From: Succinivibrio sp.
GTDB lineage: Bacteria; Pseudomonadota; Gammaproteobacteria; Enterobacterales; Succinivibrionaceae
Length of the DNA: 64,000 nucleotides
Assembly (NCBI GenBank): GCA_017635415.1
Contig: JAGBLM010000055.1
Location: 1-64,000 of the forward strand
Direction of reading: 5' to 3'
The translations under genes and the position numbers were made by a program. Position 1 is the first letter of the stretch; each line of letters starts with the position of its first letter. Positions 54,504 to 64,000 of this stretch are shown here, piece after piece. The notes under the pieces were generated by a model. It searched no databases. It was not told the DNA's origin and saw only the letters and a list, made by a program, of their open reading frames with translations.

Positions 54504-57347
54504 TCAGTATCCTCTTTTCAGAATCGGTTTTAAAAATTGCCCTGTAAATGAGGTCTCACACAGAGCCACCTCCTCAGGAGAACCTTGTGCAACTATAGTA
54601 CCGCCTCCTGCACCTCCCTCGGGACCTAAATCAATCAGATAATCAGCGGTTTTTATAACGTCCAGATTATGTTCAATGACCACTACGGTATTACCCTGAT
54701 CACGCAATCTTAACAGTACCTGCAGCAGCTGTTTGACATCGTGGAAATGCAGACCGGTGGTCGGTTCGTCAAGCACATACAGCGTTTTGCCCGTGGCTCT
54801 TTTGGACAGTTCCTTTGAGAGTTTGATGCGCTGGGCCTCACCGCCTGAAAAGGTGGTCGCTGCCTGTCCTAAGGTAATATAAGGCAGTCCGACATCCATC
54901 AGAGTCTTCAGTTTATTGGCTATCGCTGGAACAGCCGAAAAGAAATCATACGCTTGCTCGACATTCATGTTGAGCACATCAGAAATGTTTTTGCCCTTGT
55001 ATAAAACCTCGAGAGTCTCACGGTTATAGCGAGCGCCACGACATTCCTCACACTTGACATAGACATCAGGCAGGAAATTCATAGAGACTTTTATAACCCC
55101 GTCTCCCTGGCAGGCTTCACAGCGTCCCCCCTTAACATTAAAGGAAAAACGCCCCGGTCCGTAACCTCTGGCTCTTGCTTCTGCTGTTTTGGCAAACAGA
55201 TCCCTGATCTCCTGAAAAAGCCCGACATATGTGGCAGGATTTGACCTTGGAGTACGTCCTATAGGACTCTGATCAATACAGATAATCTTGTCAAAGTGCT
55301 CAAGACCCCTGATGGCCTTACAAGGCGCCGGATCATCGTTGCTTGTCACGCCATTGAGTTTGCGTTCGGCAATTCGTACCAGAGTATCGTTTATCAGAGT
55401 GGATTTTCCAGATCCCGAAACTCCGGTAACCACCGTAAAGCAGCCACAGGGAATGGACACGGTGATGTTTTTCAGATTATTACCCGAGCATTCCTGCAAT
55501 GTCAGCATTTTGCCCTTCTGCGGTTTCAGTCGCTTTTTCGGGATAACTATCTTCTTGCGCCCGCTCAGATAATCACCGGTCAGTGAAGCGCGACAGTTTT
55601 CAAGATCTTCAACCGTTCCTGCCGACACCACAGTACCTCCGTGTATTCCCGCACCGGGACCTATGTCCAGAATGTAGTCCGCCGCTCTCATGGTCTCCTC
55701 ATCGTGTTCGACCACAATCACGGTATTGCCGAGATCACGAAGATTTTTCAAGGCCTCAATAAGTTTGGAGTTATCACGCTGATGCAACCCGATGCTCGGT
55801 TCATCAAGGATATACATTACCCCAACCAGTCCTGCACCGATCTGACTGGCAAGGCGGATCCGCTGCGCCTCTCCTCCTGACAGCGTTTCAGCTGATCGTG
55901 ATAGAGTGAGATAACCAAGTCCGACGTTGATAAGAAAACCAAGTCGCGCCCTAATCTCCTTCAGAATTCTTGAAGCAATGCCCAGTTCCTGTTCGCTCAG
56001 TTTTAGACTGCCAAAGAAGTCATAGGCGTCTTTGATAGACATATTGCTCACTTCAGGTAAGGACTTGTTCCCGACAAAGACGTTACAGTATTCCTTCTTA
56101 AGTCTTGCGCCGTGACATTCTGGACAAGGTAGCGGCGTCATAAGCTTGGAAATATAATCACGGACCAGATCAGACTCTGTCTCGTGCAGGCGACGTTCAT
56201 AATTAGGGATCACACCTTCAAAAGGCTCCACTCGTTTTTCAACTTTCTTTCCTGAGTATGATTTGAAAACCATAGGGATATCTTCATTCCCTGTCCCGTA
56301 TAAAAAAAGATGCTGCTCCCTTTTTGTCAGTTCCCCAAAAGGTTTGTGCAGATCTATATGATAAAAGTCGGCAACAGCTTCTAGAAAACGGTAGAAAAAC
56401 ATGCTCTGTCGACCCCAACCTTCAATGGCCCCCTCATACACGGATTTGCTGCCATCAGGCACGACCTTCTTTTCGTCAAAGACCATCTGTGAGCCAAGTC
56501 CGTCACATTTTGGACATGAACCATGAGGATTGTTAAAGGAGAAATCTCGAGGTTCCAGTTCAGGAATGGAATAGCCACAGATAGGGCATGAATAGCGTGA
56601 GGAAAAAGTAATTTCATCCTCCGCCTTGTGCTCCTCCATCGGAGCAAGCACCGCCAGACCATCTGCATATTTGAGCGCGGTTTCAAAGGAGTCAGCCAGT
56701 CTCTGCTTGATATCATCGCGGACCTTGAAGCGATCTATGACAATATCAATATTATGTTTCACCCGCAGATTAAGTTCTGGCGGATCTGACAGATCGCAGA
56801 TTTCCCCGTCAATTCTTGCCCTGATGAAACCATCGCGTGACAGATCAGCGAACAACTGCTTATATTCACCTTTCCTGCCGCGCACTACCGGAGAGAGAAT
56901 CATATACTTGCTCCCGGCTGAGAGTTTGACCGTGGCATCTACCATCTGACTTACCGTCTGAGCCTTGAGAACAGTACCGTGTTCAGGACATCTGGCCTCT
57001 CCGACCCTTGCCCACATAAGTCGCAGATAATCGTGGATCTCAGTGATGGTGCCAACCGTGGATCGCGGGTTGTGCGAGGTGGATTTCTGTTCAATGGAAA
57101 TAGCAGGAGACAAACCGTCAATAGAATCCACATCCGGTTTATCCATAAGCTGCAAAAACTGCCTGGCGTAAGCGCTTAGAGATTCAACATAACGGCGCTG
57201 ACCTTCAGCATAGAGAGTATCAAAGGCAATTGAAGACTTGCCGGATCCTGATAATCCTGTAATCACACACAGTTTGTCGCGAGGGATCCTGACACCAATG
57301 TTTTTGAGATTGTGCGTCCTCGCGCCACGAATAATAATATCAGCCAT
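54504..57347 (-). CDS. uvrA: UvrABC excinuclease subunit A
   Basis: A 947-residue damage-recognition ATPase of nucleotide excision repair. Two ABC modules: Walker [10 protein letters not shown] (about 32-40) and GVSGSGKST (about 645-653); signatures [13 protein letters not shown] and [15 protein letters not shown]. Zinc modules are intact (CPICG...CPKC and CEAC...CEEC). It dimerises and loads UvrB. Divergent from ssb as in E. coli; I could not mark a convincing LexA box in the 250-base gap. Confidence 0.97.
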   Translation of the reverse strand: MADIIIRGARTHNLKNIGVRIPRDKLCVITGLSGSGKSSIAFDTLYAEGQRRYVESLSAYARQFLQLMDKPDVDSIDGLSPAISIEQKSTSHNPRSTVGTITEIHDYLRLMWARVGEARCPEHGTVLKAQTVSQMVDATVKLSAGSKYMILSPVVRGRKGEYKQLFADLSRDGFIRARIDGEICDLSDPPELNLRVKHNIDIVIDRFKVRDDIKQRLADSFETALKYADGLAVLAPMEEHKAEDEITFSSRYSCPICGYSIPELEPRDFSFNNPHGSCPKCDGLGSQMVFDEKKVVPDGSKSVYEGAIEGWGRQSMFFYRFLEAVADFYHIDLHKPFGELTKREQHLFLYGTGNEDIPMVFKSYSGKKVEKRVEPFEGVIPNYERRLHETESDLVRDYISKLMTPLPCPECHGARLKKEYCNVFVGNKSLPEVSNMSIKDAYDFFGSLKLSEQELGIASRILKEIRARLGFLINVGLGYLTLSRSAETLSGGEAQRIRLASQIGAGLVGVMYILDEPSIGLHQRDNSKLIEALKNLRDLGNTVIVVEHDEETMRAADYILDIGPGAGIHGGTVVSAGTVEDLENCRASLTGDYLSGRKKIVIPKKRLKPQKGKMLTLQECSGNNLKNITVSIPCGCFTVVTGVSGSGKSTLINDTLVRIAERKLNGVTSNDDPAPCKAIRGLEHFDKIICIDQSPIGRTPRSNPATYVGLFQEIRDLFAKTAEARARGYGPGRFSFNVKGGRCEACQGDGVIKVSMNFLPDVYVKCEECRGARYNRETLEVLYKGKNISDVLNMNVEQAYDFFSAVPAIANKLKTLMDVGLPYITLGQAATTFSGGEAQRIKLSKELSKRATGKTLYVLDEPTTGLHFHDVKQLLQVLLRLRDQGNTVVVIEHNLDVIKTADYLIDLGPEGGAGGGTIVAQGSPEEVALCETSFTGQFLKPILKRGY

Positions 57348-57598
57348 TTTTGGGGAATAGTCTTAGAGAAAAATACAGTCGCCATTTTAGCAAAGAGAGG
57401 AACTAAAAAAATTATCAGCTGCGTATATTTCTCTTTTTTTTTGAGAGCTATCTTTGAGCGGAATCCCTGATACGGTACTACACTTTTCATCTCCCATAAA
57501 ACACCTGCTTTACCTGGTGCAAAATGGTATGATGTTATACAGTCATTCTTTAATAAAGTAGTGACTTTTTTTTGATACCGTACAAGGAATTAGATATT

Positions 57599-58231
57599 AT
57601 GGCTCGCGGATTAAATAAGGTAATATTGATTGGCAATCTTGGCGATGAACCTACAATGCGTTCTTCCCAAAGTGGTATTCCTGTTGCTAATTTCTCCATG
57701 GTAACCAACGATGTGAGACGTAACCCACAGACCGGTGAAACAACCGAGTATGCAGAATGGCATCGCATCGTAATGTGGAACAAACTGGCAGAAATTGCAG
57801 GACAGTACCTGCATAAAGGATCGCGAGTTTACATCGAAGGGAAACTGCGTACCCGTTCATATACTGACAAGACCGGCGTTAAGAGAATGGTTACTGAGAT
57901 CAGCGCCGATGAAATGCTGATGCTCGACAGTCGTCGCGACAGCGGTGCCGCCTCTCCTGCAGACGGTCAGCAGCAATGGGGACAGAACAGTCGTCAGAGT
58001 GAAGATTTTGGCAGAGCAAACAGCAATAGCAGTTTCGGTGGCAACAGTTTTAACGGAGGCAATGGCAGTTTCGGCGGCTATGAGGCCCCGCAGCAGCCAC
58101 AGTCTTACGGTCAGATGCAGAAAAGCTACGATCAGAACACCAATGTGGCCCCGGCAAATGTTATCGGCAGTGAACCAGTCACTGAACCAGAACCAAACGT
58201 GCGCCCGCAGGACGATGATATTCCGTTCTGA
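57599..58231 (+). CDS. ssb: Single-stranded DNA-binding protein
   Basis: A 210-residue SSB. The OB fold covers about 1-110 (MARGLNKVILIGNLGDEP onwards), then a Gly/Gln/Asn/Ser-rich linker and the protein-interaction tip DDDIPF. The linker is somewhat longer than in E. coli (178 residues in total). The ATG at 57599 follows AAGGA; an in-frame ATG-less extension to 57572 is not needed. A 14-bp-stem terminator follows. Confidence 0.96.
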   Translation: MARGLNKVILIGNLGDEPTMRSSQSGIPVANFSMVTNDVRRNPQTGETTEYAEWHRIVMWNKLAEIAGQYLHKGSRVYIEGKLRTRSYTDKTGVKRMVTEISADEMLMLDSRRDSGAASPADGQQQWGQNSRQSEDFGRANSNSSFGGNSFNGGNGSFGGYEAPQQPQSYGQMQKSYDQNTNVAPANVIGSEPVTEPEPNVRPQDDDIPF

Positions 58232-58247
58232 TTTTTAGAACTGACCT

Positions 58248-58283
58248 CAGTTTTTCCACCGCCAAGTGACGGTGGAAAAACTG
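58248..58283 (+). terminator. ssb terminator (14-bp stem)
   Basis: CAGTTTTTCCACCG (58248-58261) pairs perfectly with CGGTGGAAAAACTG (58270-58283) around CCAAGTGA. It lies 17 bases behind ssb. Confidence 0.75.
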
Positions 58284-58297
58284 CAAAACCACTTTCC

Positions 58298-58623
58298 TTA
58301 CCTCTTCCCCTGGCCTTCTTCGTCAGTCACCGAATTTAAAGCTTTAAGTTTTGACAGCAGACAATGTCTGACATCGTCTAGCAGGGAGTAGCATACCGGG
58401 ACAAACACTAGACTTAACAGGGAACGGCAATACGCACTGGCATCTGCGGTAAGGTTATAAATACCAAAGCCGGTGTCCCAAGAGCAATTCTGACCTGTTC
58501 TGAAAAACTTAAACATACCTTTCCAGTACGTGAGTTACTGTCAAGCTGTGCCGGAATAAGACGAATCTTTCCTGACAGAGTCCTGTCAAGTACCTCAATT
58601 CTGGTCTCAAGTTCGCAGGTCAA
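58298..58623 (-). pseudogene. Remnant of an RND efflux operon (adaptor piece joined to transporter end)
   Basis: Two overlapping minus-strand frames tell one story. The upstream frame (58623-58414) contains LSGKIRLIPAQLDSNSRTGK and the following strand, a clear piece of an HlyD/AcrA-type membrane-fusion protein. The downstream frame (about 58423-58298) contains SLVFVPVCYSLLDDVRHCLL, the last transmembrane helix and tail of an RND transporter. The order adaptor-then-transporter is that of a normal efflux operon, so a deletion removed the end of the adaptor gene and nearly all of the about 3-kb transporter gene. The join is near 58420-58440. Neither part can work. Confidence 0.7.
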
Positions 58624-58732
58624 AGAGGAGGGGGAATTCTTGCTAGATAAGGTTAAAAAGGCAGAAATTTGGAGATTTGATACTTTTTTTATATAAGAAC
58701 CGTTAAAGTCCCCACAACTGACTGATTTGCTG

Positions 58733-58741
58733 TGCTATACT
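58733..58741 (+). promoter_or_regulatory. mreB extended -10 promoter
   Basis: TGCTATACT: TGn extension plus a five-of-six -10 hexamer, about 68 bases upstream of the mreB start. A TTGACA immediately downstream is not correctly spaced from any -10. Confidence 0.45.
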
Positions 58742-58808
58742 TTGACACAAATTTTTTATCCTATAGGCGTCTTGCCTGTTGATTTTTTGCCTAGGCACCA
58801 GAAAATAA

Positions 58809-59858
<1,050 letters not shown>

Positions 59859-59862
59859 GTTA

Positions 59863-59890
59863 AAAAAGGATCCTGTTAAGGGTCCTTTTT
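59863..59890 (+). terminator. Terminator between mreB and mreC
   Basis: AAAAAGGATCC (59863-59873) pairs with GGGTCCTTTTT (59880-59890), one T-G pair. It lies five bases behind mreB and about 70 bases before mreC. Confidence 0.85.
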
Positions 59891-59958
59891 ATTTGCACTT
59901 CATTTCTGATGAAGGCTAAATATCACCAACAAAAGACACGGATTGATAAAGGTGTGTT

Positions 59959-60945
59959 TTGAATAAACCTGAAAAACCAAATCTTGTTATCCATTTCCGT
60001 TTTGCGCTGGCAGTGATCCTTTCGATTGCTGTTATCTTTGTTGATGTCCGCACAAAATTACTCAATGATTTCCGGTACTATCTGGAAACGGTTCTTTATC
60101 CGGTACTGGCTTTTGCTGATTCTCCGCATTCTCTCTCGCGGCTGGTTTCTTCACAGCTGAAGAGTCACAGTGAACTTATTGAGGAAAACGAAAAACTGTC
60201 TGCCGAAAACTTTCTGCAGCGAGCAGATATTCAGAGACTTCAGTCGCTGGAGACGGAAAATGCAGCCTTGCGCAAAATGCTTAATTCCCCACAGCCAGAA
60301 AGTTCCAAACGTCTATTTGGAGAGCTGATTGATATCGATTCTAATCCTTATCTGAAACGTATCGTTGTAAACCGGGGCAAGCAGTCTGGTGTTTATGAGG
60401 GAATGCCGGTAATTTCCGACAGCGGTCTTGTAGGACAGGTTATCTCGGTAAACTACGCCTTCTCACGGGTTCTGCTGATCACTGATCCAAACTGTTCGGT
60501 ACCTGTAATTGACAACCGCAGTTCACTGCGTGCCATTGCTACCGGAACAGGCTCGCAGGATGAGATCCTCATCAACAATGTCCCGCGTAGCACCGATGTC
60601 AGAGTCGGCGATAAATTCTACACTTCAGGAATTGGTGGAGTATATCCTGAAGGCTATCCTGTTGCAGAGGTGACCTCCATCGGTTTCTCAGAAACTCAGC
60701 CTTTTGCACTTATCAAAGCAAAACCTACTGTTGATCTTGATAAAATCCGTTATGTGCTGATGTACTGGTACAACGACGTCAGTAAAACTCAGCAGAAGGT
60801 CGTCTCTCCCAAAGAGCCTACAGACGGAAAAATTATTCTCAGACAGAAGAGGATAAAGAATATTATTGAGACTCTCTCCAATAACAAGGGTACCGAAGTA
60901 TCCCCTCCTGAAAATGCGGATACCGGTACAGTCAGGGAGCATTGA
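59959..60945 (+). CDS. mreC: Rod shape-determining protein MreC
   Basis: A 328-residue bitopic protein with one N-terminal transmembrane helix (about 12-30), a coiled coil (about 65-105) and a periplasmic double beta-barrel domain (about 115-275; VVNRGKQSGVYEGMPVI is typical). It activates the PBP2-RodA pair in the elongasome. The start is TTG at 59959 with AAAGG 5-10 bases upstream; no in-frame ATG fits. Confidence 0.95.
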   Translation: MNKPEKPNLVIHFRFALAVILSIAVIFVDVRTKLLNDFRYYLETVLYPVLAFADSPHSLSRLVSSQLKSHSELIEENEKLSAENFLQRADIQRLQSLETENAALRKMLNSPQPESSKRLFGELIDIDSNPYLKRIVVNRGKQSGVYEGMPVISDSGLVGQVISVNYAFSRVLLITDPNCSVPVIDNRSSLRAIATGTGSQDEILINNVPRSTDVRVGDKFYTSGIGGVYPEGYPVAEVTSIGFSETQPFALIKAKPTVDLDKIRYVLMYWYNDVSKTQQKVVSPKEPTDGKIILRQKRIKNIIETLSNNKGTEVSPPENADTGTVREH

Positions 60946-60952
60946 AGCAATC

Positions 60953-61468
60953 ATGACCAACAATAATGATAGTAATCGTCGCTCCATATACGTTGTATTT
61001 CTGCCGCTGATCTTCATTGGTCTTGTACTGCAGATCATCCGTTTACCTGACCTGCTAGAGAATAACCGACCGGACTTTATCGTGCTCGTTCTGATTTACT
61101 TCAGCGTGCTTGATAACCGTCAGCTGTCTATAGAAATCGCCTGGATAACCGGTCTGCTGCTCGACCTGCTCAGCGGTGCACCTTTAGGGATTAATGCTTT
61201 CATGATGGCAGCACAGGTGTATCTGATAGTTTCTCAGTTCACTAAATTTGCAGCTTACCGCATCTGGCAGCAGGCGATTATAATCTGTGTCATCAACCTG
61301 CTTGTAAACGTCATAGGCTATTGGATTGGACATATTCTGGGCTTGAATTATTCCCATTCATCCTACATTATTCCATCCGTCATGCTGTTTGCCCTGTGGC
61401 CGCTTTTCTATGCTGTAAGTACCATCCTCTGCAAGGCATTTCTGGTAATTCCAAAGGAAAAAGAATAA
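60953..61468 (+). CDS. mreD: Rod shape-determining protein MreD
   Basis: A 171-residue inner-membrane protein with five or six helices, e.g. IYVVFLPLIFIGLVLQII and GLLLDLLSGAPLGINAFM, the latter being the MreD hallmark. The frame is open to 60866, inside mreC, but the ATG at 60953 follows the mreC stop by seven bases and fits the family. The stop overlaps the maf start (TAATG). Confidence 0.94.
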   Translation: MTNNNDSNRRSIYVVFLPLIFIGLVLQIIRLPDLLENNRPDFIVLVLIYFSVLDNRQLSIEIAWITGLLLDLLSGAPLGINAFMMAAQVYLIVSQFTKFAAYRIWQQAIIICVINLLVNVIGYWIGHILGLNYSHSSYIIPSVMLFALWPLFYAVSTILCKAFLVIPKEKE

Positions 61469-62043
61469 TGACCAGAAAACTGATCCTGGCCTCAGGTTCT
61501 CCCCGGCGCAGGGAGTTTATATCATTTCTTGGTCTTGATTTCACCGTCGTAAAGCCGGCCGTAAAAGAGGATCAGCTCCCGGGCGAAAGCCCTGATGCCT
61601 TAGTTGCAAGACTGTCAGTGATGAAGTCCGCGGCCGTCTCTGATCAATATCCTGAGGCTGTCGTGCTGGCAGCAGATACAGTGGTGTCCATTGACGGACA
61701 GATCCTGGGTAAACCTCACGACCGTAATGATGCCCTACGCATGATAAAACAGTTATCCGGAAGAACCCATCAGGTCTACACAGCGGTAACATTACGCCAT
61801 AAAGAAAAGATTAAAACTCTCTGCACCTGCACTCATGTCACCTTTGCCGATATCAGTGACGATCTGGCGGTGATGTATGTCAACAGCGGAGAAGGTGACG
61901 ATAAGGCAGGTTCTTACGCCCTTCAGGGAAGAGCTGCTATGTTTATCGAAACTGTTGAAGGTTCAGTCAGTTCAGTCATCGGGCTACCGTTATCCGAGAC
62001 CAGAGAACTGCTCTGCACCTTTGGCATCATTCCTAATTTCTAA
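61468..62043 (+). CDS. yhdE: Maf-like nucleotide pyrophosphatase (YhdE type)
   Basis: A 191-residue Maf/HAM1-fold enzyme. The N-terminus LILASGSPRRREF holds the substrate loop, and ADTVVSIDGQILGKP with the aspartate and the QLSGRTHQVYTAV segment are typical of the dTTP/UTP-hydrolysing YhdE group. It sits directly behind mreD as in E. coli, coupled by a one-base overlap. tldD follows after 15 bases; rng, present in E. coli, is missing. Confidence 0.93.
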   Translation: MTRKLILASGSPRRREFISFLGLDFTVVKPAVKEDQLPGESPDALVARLSVMKSAAVSDQYPEAVVLAADTVVSIDGQILGKPHDRNDALRMIKQLSGRTHQVYTAVTLRHKEKIKTLCTCTHVTFADISDDLAVMYVNSGEGDDKAGSYALQGRAAMFIETVEGSVSSVIGLPLSETRELLCTFGIIPNF

Positions 62044-62058
62044 GTAAGGTTTATATTT

Positions 62059-63510
62059 ATGTCTATGCTTTTAAATAAAGCTCAGAACCTGCTGTGGCAG
62101 GGGTCAGATCTGGACCACGATAAATGTCTTAAGGCACTTGACTCACTGTGTGAAAGAAAAATTGATTTTGGTGATCTCTTTTTTCAGCGCTCTGTTTCTG
62201 AATCATTCAGTCTTGAGGAAGGTATTGTCAAAGGCGGTTCATTTGATATCAGCCGTGGTGTTGGCGTAAGAGCCGTCGTGGCGGGGAAAACAGGTTTTGC
62301 CTACAGCGATGTTCTGGACTTTAACTCCTTAAACGAGGCCTGTCTTGCCGCAAGATCCATTACCTCCGGACATAACAGCGACCATGTCAGGATTAGTGGC
62401 ATAGATAATCAGCCAATTCCCCTCTATACAAGCGACGATCCTATAGTATCCATTCCAAGGGAAATCAAGGTTAAGATACTTGAAAAACTCGACCGGATAG
62501 CAAGACAGGAAGATAATCGGGTTATTCAGGTTATGGCAGGTTTAGCCTGTTCACATACCGCCAGTCTGGTCTACTGTACTGATGGAAACTTTTCTTGTGA
62601 TATCAAACCACTAGTACATATTTATGTCAGTGTGGTCATGGAACAGAAAGGACGTAGAGAAAGAGGCTTTGCCTCCTGCGGCGGCGCTATTCTGCCTGAC
62701 AGTCTTGTCTCGGATGAACAGCTTGACCAACTAGCGAAGGAGGCTGTGCGCATCGGTGCAGTAAATCTTGAGGCTATCGCTGCACCTGCGGGCACCATGA
62801 CCGTAGTTTTAGGCGCCGGCTGGCCGGGCGTACTCATCCACGAAGCAGTAGGACACGGGCTTGAGGGAGATTTCAACAGAACAGGCTCTTCTGCCTTCTC
62901 AGGACTGATTGGTCAGAAGGTGGCCTCAGACTGCTGTACGATTGTTGATGACGGCACCATTCCTAACCGTCGCGGTTCAATTAGCTGCGATGATGAAGGT
63001 ACTCCTTCACAACATAATGTCCTGATTGAAAACGGTATTCTTAAAGGCTACATGCAGGATAAGCAGAATGCCATGCTAATGAGGATGAAACCTACCGGAA
63101 ACGGCAGACGTGACAGTTACAACAGCCTGCCACTGCCACGCATGACCAACACCTATATGATGCCAGGTAATTACAAAAAAGAAGAAATAATCAGCAGTGT
63201 CAGCAAAGGCATCTATGCCGTAAACTTCAGTGGCGGTCAGGTCGATATTACCTCCGGCAAATTTGTTTTCTCAACATCCGAGGCCTATCTTATAGAGAAC
63301 GGTAAAGTTACCACCCCGATTAAGGGAGCAACGCTGATAGGAAACGGTCCTCAGACCATGAGGCAGGTCACTATGGTAGGCGACGATCTTGAATTTGACG
63401 GTGGCATAGGAACCTGCGGCAAGGCCGGACAGTCCGTACCGGTCGGGATCGGAGAACCAACGCTGAAAATAGATGCTATAACTGTAGGTGGTTCAGACAC
63501 TGCACAGTAG
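62059..63510 (+). CDS. tldD: Metalloprotease subunit TldD
   Basis: A 483-residue catalytic subunit of the TldD/TldE protease. The zinc motif is HEAVGHGLEGD (H261 and H265 of HExxxH), followed by the glycine-rich SPTQHN-like DDEGTPSQHN segment. Ends ITVGGSDTAQ as is usual for TldD. Its partner PmbA is encoded at 49.5-50.8 kb. Last gene of the mreCD-maf-tldD unit. Confidence 0.96.
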   Translation: MSMLLNKAQNLLWQGSDLDHDKCLKALDSLCERKIDFGDLFFQRSVSESFSLEEGIVKGGSFDISRGVGVRAVVAGKTGFAYSDVLDFNSLNEACLAARSITSGHNSDHVRISGIDNQPIPLYTSDDPIVSIPREIKVKILEKLDRIARQEDNRVIQVMAGLACSHTASLVYCTDGNFSCDIKPLVHIYVSVVMEQKGRRERGFASCGGAILPDSLVSDEQLDQLAKEAVRIGAVNLEAIAAPAGTMTVVLGAGWPGVLIHEAVGHGLEGDFNRTGSSAFSGLIGQKVASDCCTIVDDGTIPNRRGSISCDDEGTPSQHNVLIENGILKGYMQDKQNAMLMRMKPTGNGRRDSYNSLPLPRMTNTYMMPGNYKKEEIISSVSKGIYAVNFSGGQVDITSGKFVFSTSEAYLIENGKVTTPIKGATLIGNGPQTMRQVTMVGDDLEFDGGIGTCGKAGQSVPVGIGEPTLKIDAITVGGSDTAQ

Positions 63511-63577
63511 GAGTTTTGGGCACCACTTCCTCGTAACCTGAAGAAGAGAAGAAGATCGGAGTACCTTTCCATTCTCT

Positions 63578-63599
63578 CCTCGGCATTAACATGCCGAGG
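63578..63599. terminator. Hairpin between tldD and darP
   Basis: CCTCGGCAT (63578-63586) pairs with ATGCCGAGG (63591-63599), loop TAAC. Shared by the two convergent genes. Confidence 0.6.
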
Positions 63600-63614
63600 A
63601 TTCGCAAGATTGTA

Positions 63615-64000
63615 CTAAAACAGAGAAGCAGGAACTGATAATCCCGCGCGCGCCAGTTCAGCCTTTATGTATTTGTAAAGATTTCTTGCATGTGGCTTAG
63701 GATTCCCGGGATCTCCTGCCGCTTCTTCGACAGCCTTTTTGACAAACTGCCGCAGTTTGTTCCTGTCAGTATCCTGTATAAGGGCACAGAAGGCATCAAT
63801 CGCTTCTTTACCTCTGCTGATAAATTCCTCGCGCAGATGCTCAAGTCGCATGGCATTGGGATCCTCTTTGGCGGAAGCCCCTATCATATTTATCTGATTA
63901 TCAAGATCTAAGCCCTCATAGCTGCGTAAGATCTTGGCCGCATACTGCAGCTGACGACGACGTTCATCACTGCGCGGACGCATCTTGCGGGCCATAGTGA
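63615..64000 (-). CDS. darP: Ribosome biogenesis factor DarP/YjgA (partial at window edge)
   Basis: At least 126 residues of a DUF615 protein. RRRQLQYAAKILRSYEGLDL and the KPHARNLYKYIKAEL tail match E. coli YjgA (DarP), a factor for 50S assembly. An ATG occurs at 63995, but it falls inside the conserved region (E. coli has about 70 residues before this point), and the frame stays open to the edge, so the true start lies outside the window. Confidence 0.88.
   Translation of the reverse strand, partial: TMARKMRPRSDERRRQLQYAAKILRSYEGLDLDNQINMIGASAKEDPNAMRLEHLREEFISRGKEAIDAFCALIQDTDRNKLRQFVKKAVEEAAGDPGNPKPHARNLYKYIKAELARAGLSVPASLF

Noticed and set aside
57348..57598. LexA (SOS) box between uvrA and ssb
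   Set aside because: The best candidates match only one half of CTGT-N8-ACAG (a GTAT-N8-ACAG arrangement near 57530).

Overview
The window reads as a chromosomal segment of a Gram-negative gammaproteobacterium. Gene order keeps many blocks known from Escherichia coli: priA/rpmE, ftsN-hslVU-zapB, waaA/coaD/mutM/rpmGB/coaBC/dut, nudE/hslR/hslO/pckA, bioH/nfuA, yibN-secB-gpsA beside gpmI, uvrA/ssb, mreBCD-maf-tldD. Between these blocks other genes are missing or moved (for example grxC between yibN and secB, and rng between maf and tldD). An ATP-type PEP carboxykinase, a FliL-like protein, a Haemophilus-like LPS inner-core gene set and a large AAA/PD-(D/E)XK protein typical of gut and rumen bacteria would fit a succinate-forming anaerobe of the Succinivibrionaceae (Aeromonadales). 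That placement is inference, because no rRNA gene is present.

Layout. 1-118: 5' end of a group II intron on the minus strand, directly behind the rpmE terminator. 0.2-7.7 kb: rpmE, priA, argS, an ftsN-like SPOR gene, hslV, hslU and zapB (replication restart, translation, division, proteolysis). 7.9-10.9 kb: a fructose-type PTS permease and a FieF-type metal exporter. 11-16 kb: plsB, a FliL-like gene, glpG and hldD. 16-21.1 kb: a compact five-gene minus-strand operon (SPFH/zinc-ribbon protein, zinc-ribbon membrane protein, small membrane protein, TelA family, XpaC-like membrane protein); this is the strongest candidate for a poorly described system. 21.4-28.7 kb: LPS inner-core and envelope genes (waaF, waaA, a flavodoxin-fold oxidoreductase, kdkA, yejM, opsX-type heptosyltransferase), then coaD. 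28.7-32.1 kb: mutM, rpmG, rpmB, coaBC, dut. 32.2-36.3 kb: an unusual PII protein and argH-argG-argF. 36.5-42 kb: nudE, hslR, hslO, an Fsr-like MFS pump, ribB, bioH and an unknown gene with a sigma-28-like promoter. 42-50.8 kb: greB, pckA, nfuA, gpsA, secB, yibN, gpmI, an IS200/IS605 tnpB remnant, pmbA. 51.2-54.5 kb: AAA/PD-(D/E)XK protein, BASS-like transporter, DUF2750 protein. 54.5-64 kb: uvrA, ssb, a decayed RND efflux operon, mreB, mreC, mreD, maf, tldD and a partial darP (yjgA).

Functional links. HldD makes the heptose donor used by WaaF and the OpsX-like enzyme; WaaA adds Kdo and KdkA phosphorylates it; YejM is the regulator of LpxC turnover in E. coli; PlsB supplies phospholipid precursors from the glycerol 3-phosphate that GpsA makes. 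TldD and PmbA (TldE) form one protease but lie 11 kb apart. MreBCD, FtsN-like, ZapB and the envelope genes together cover cell shape and division. The mobile or decayed material (intron edge, tnpB remnant, RND remnant) sits between housekeeping operons.
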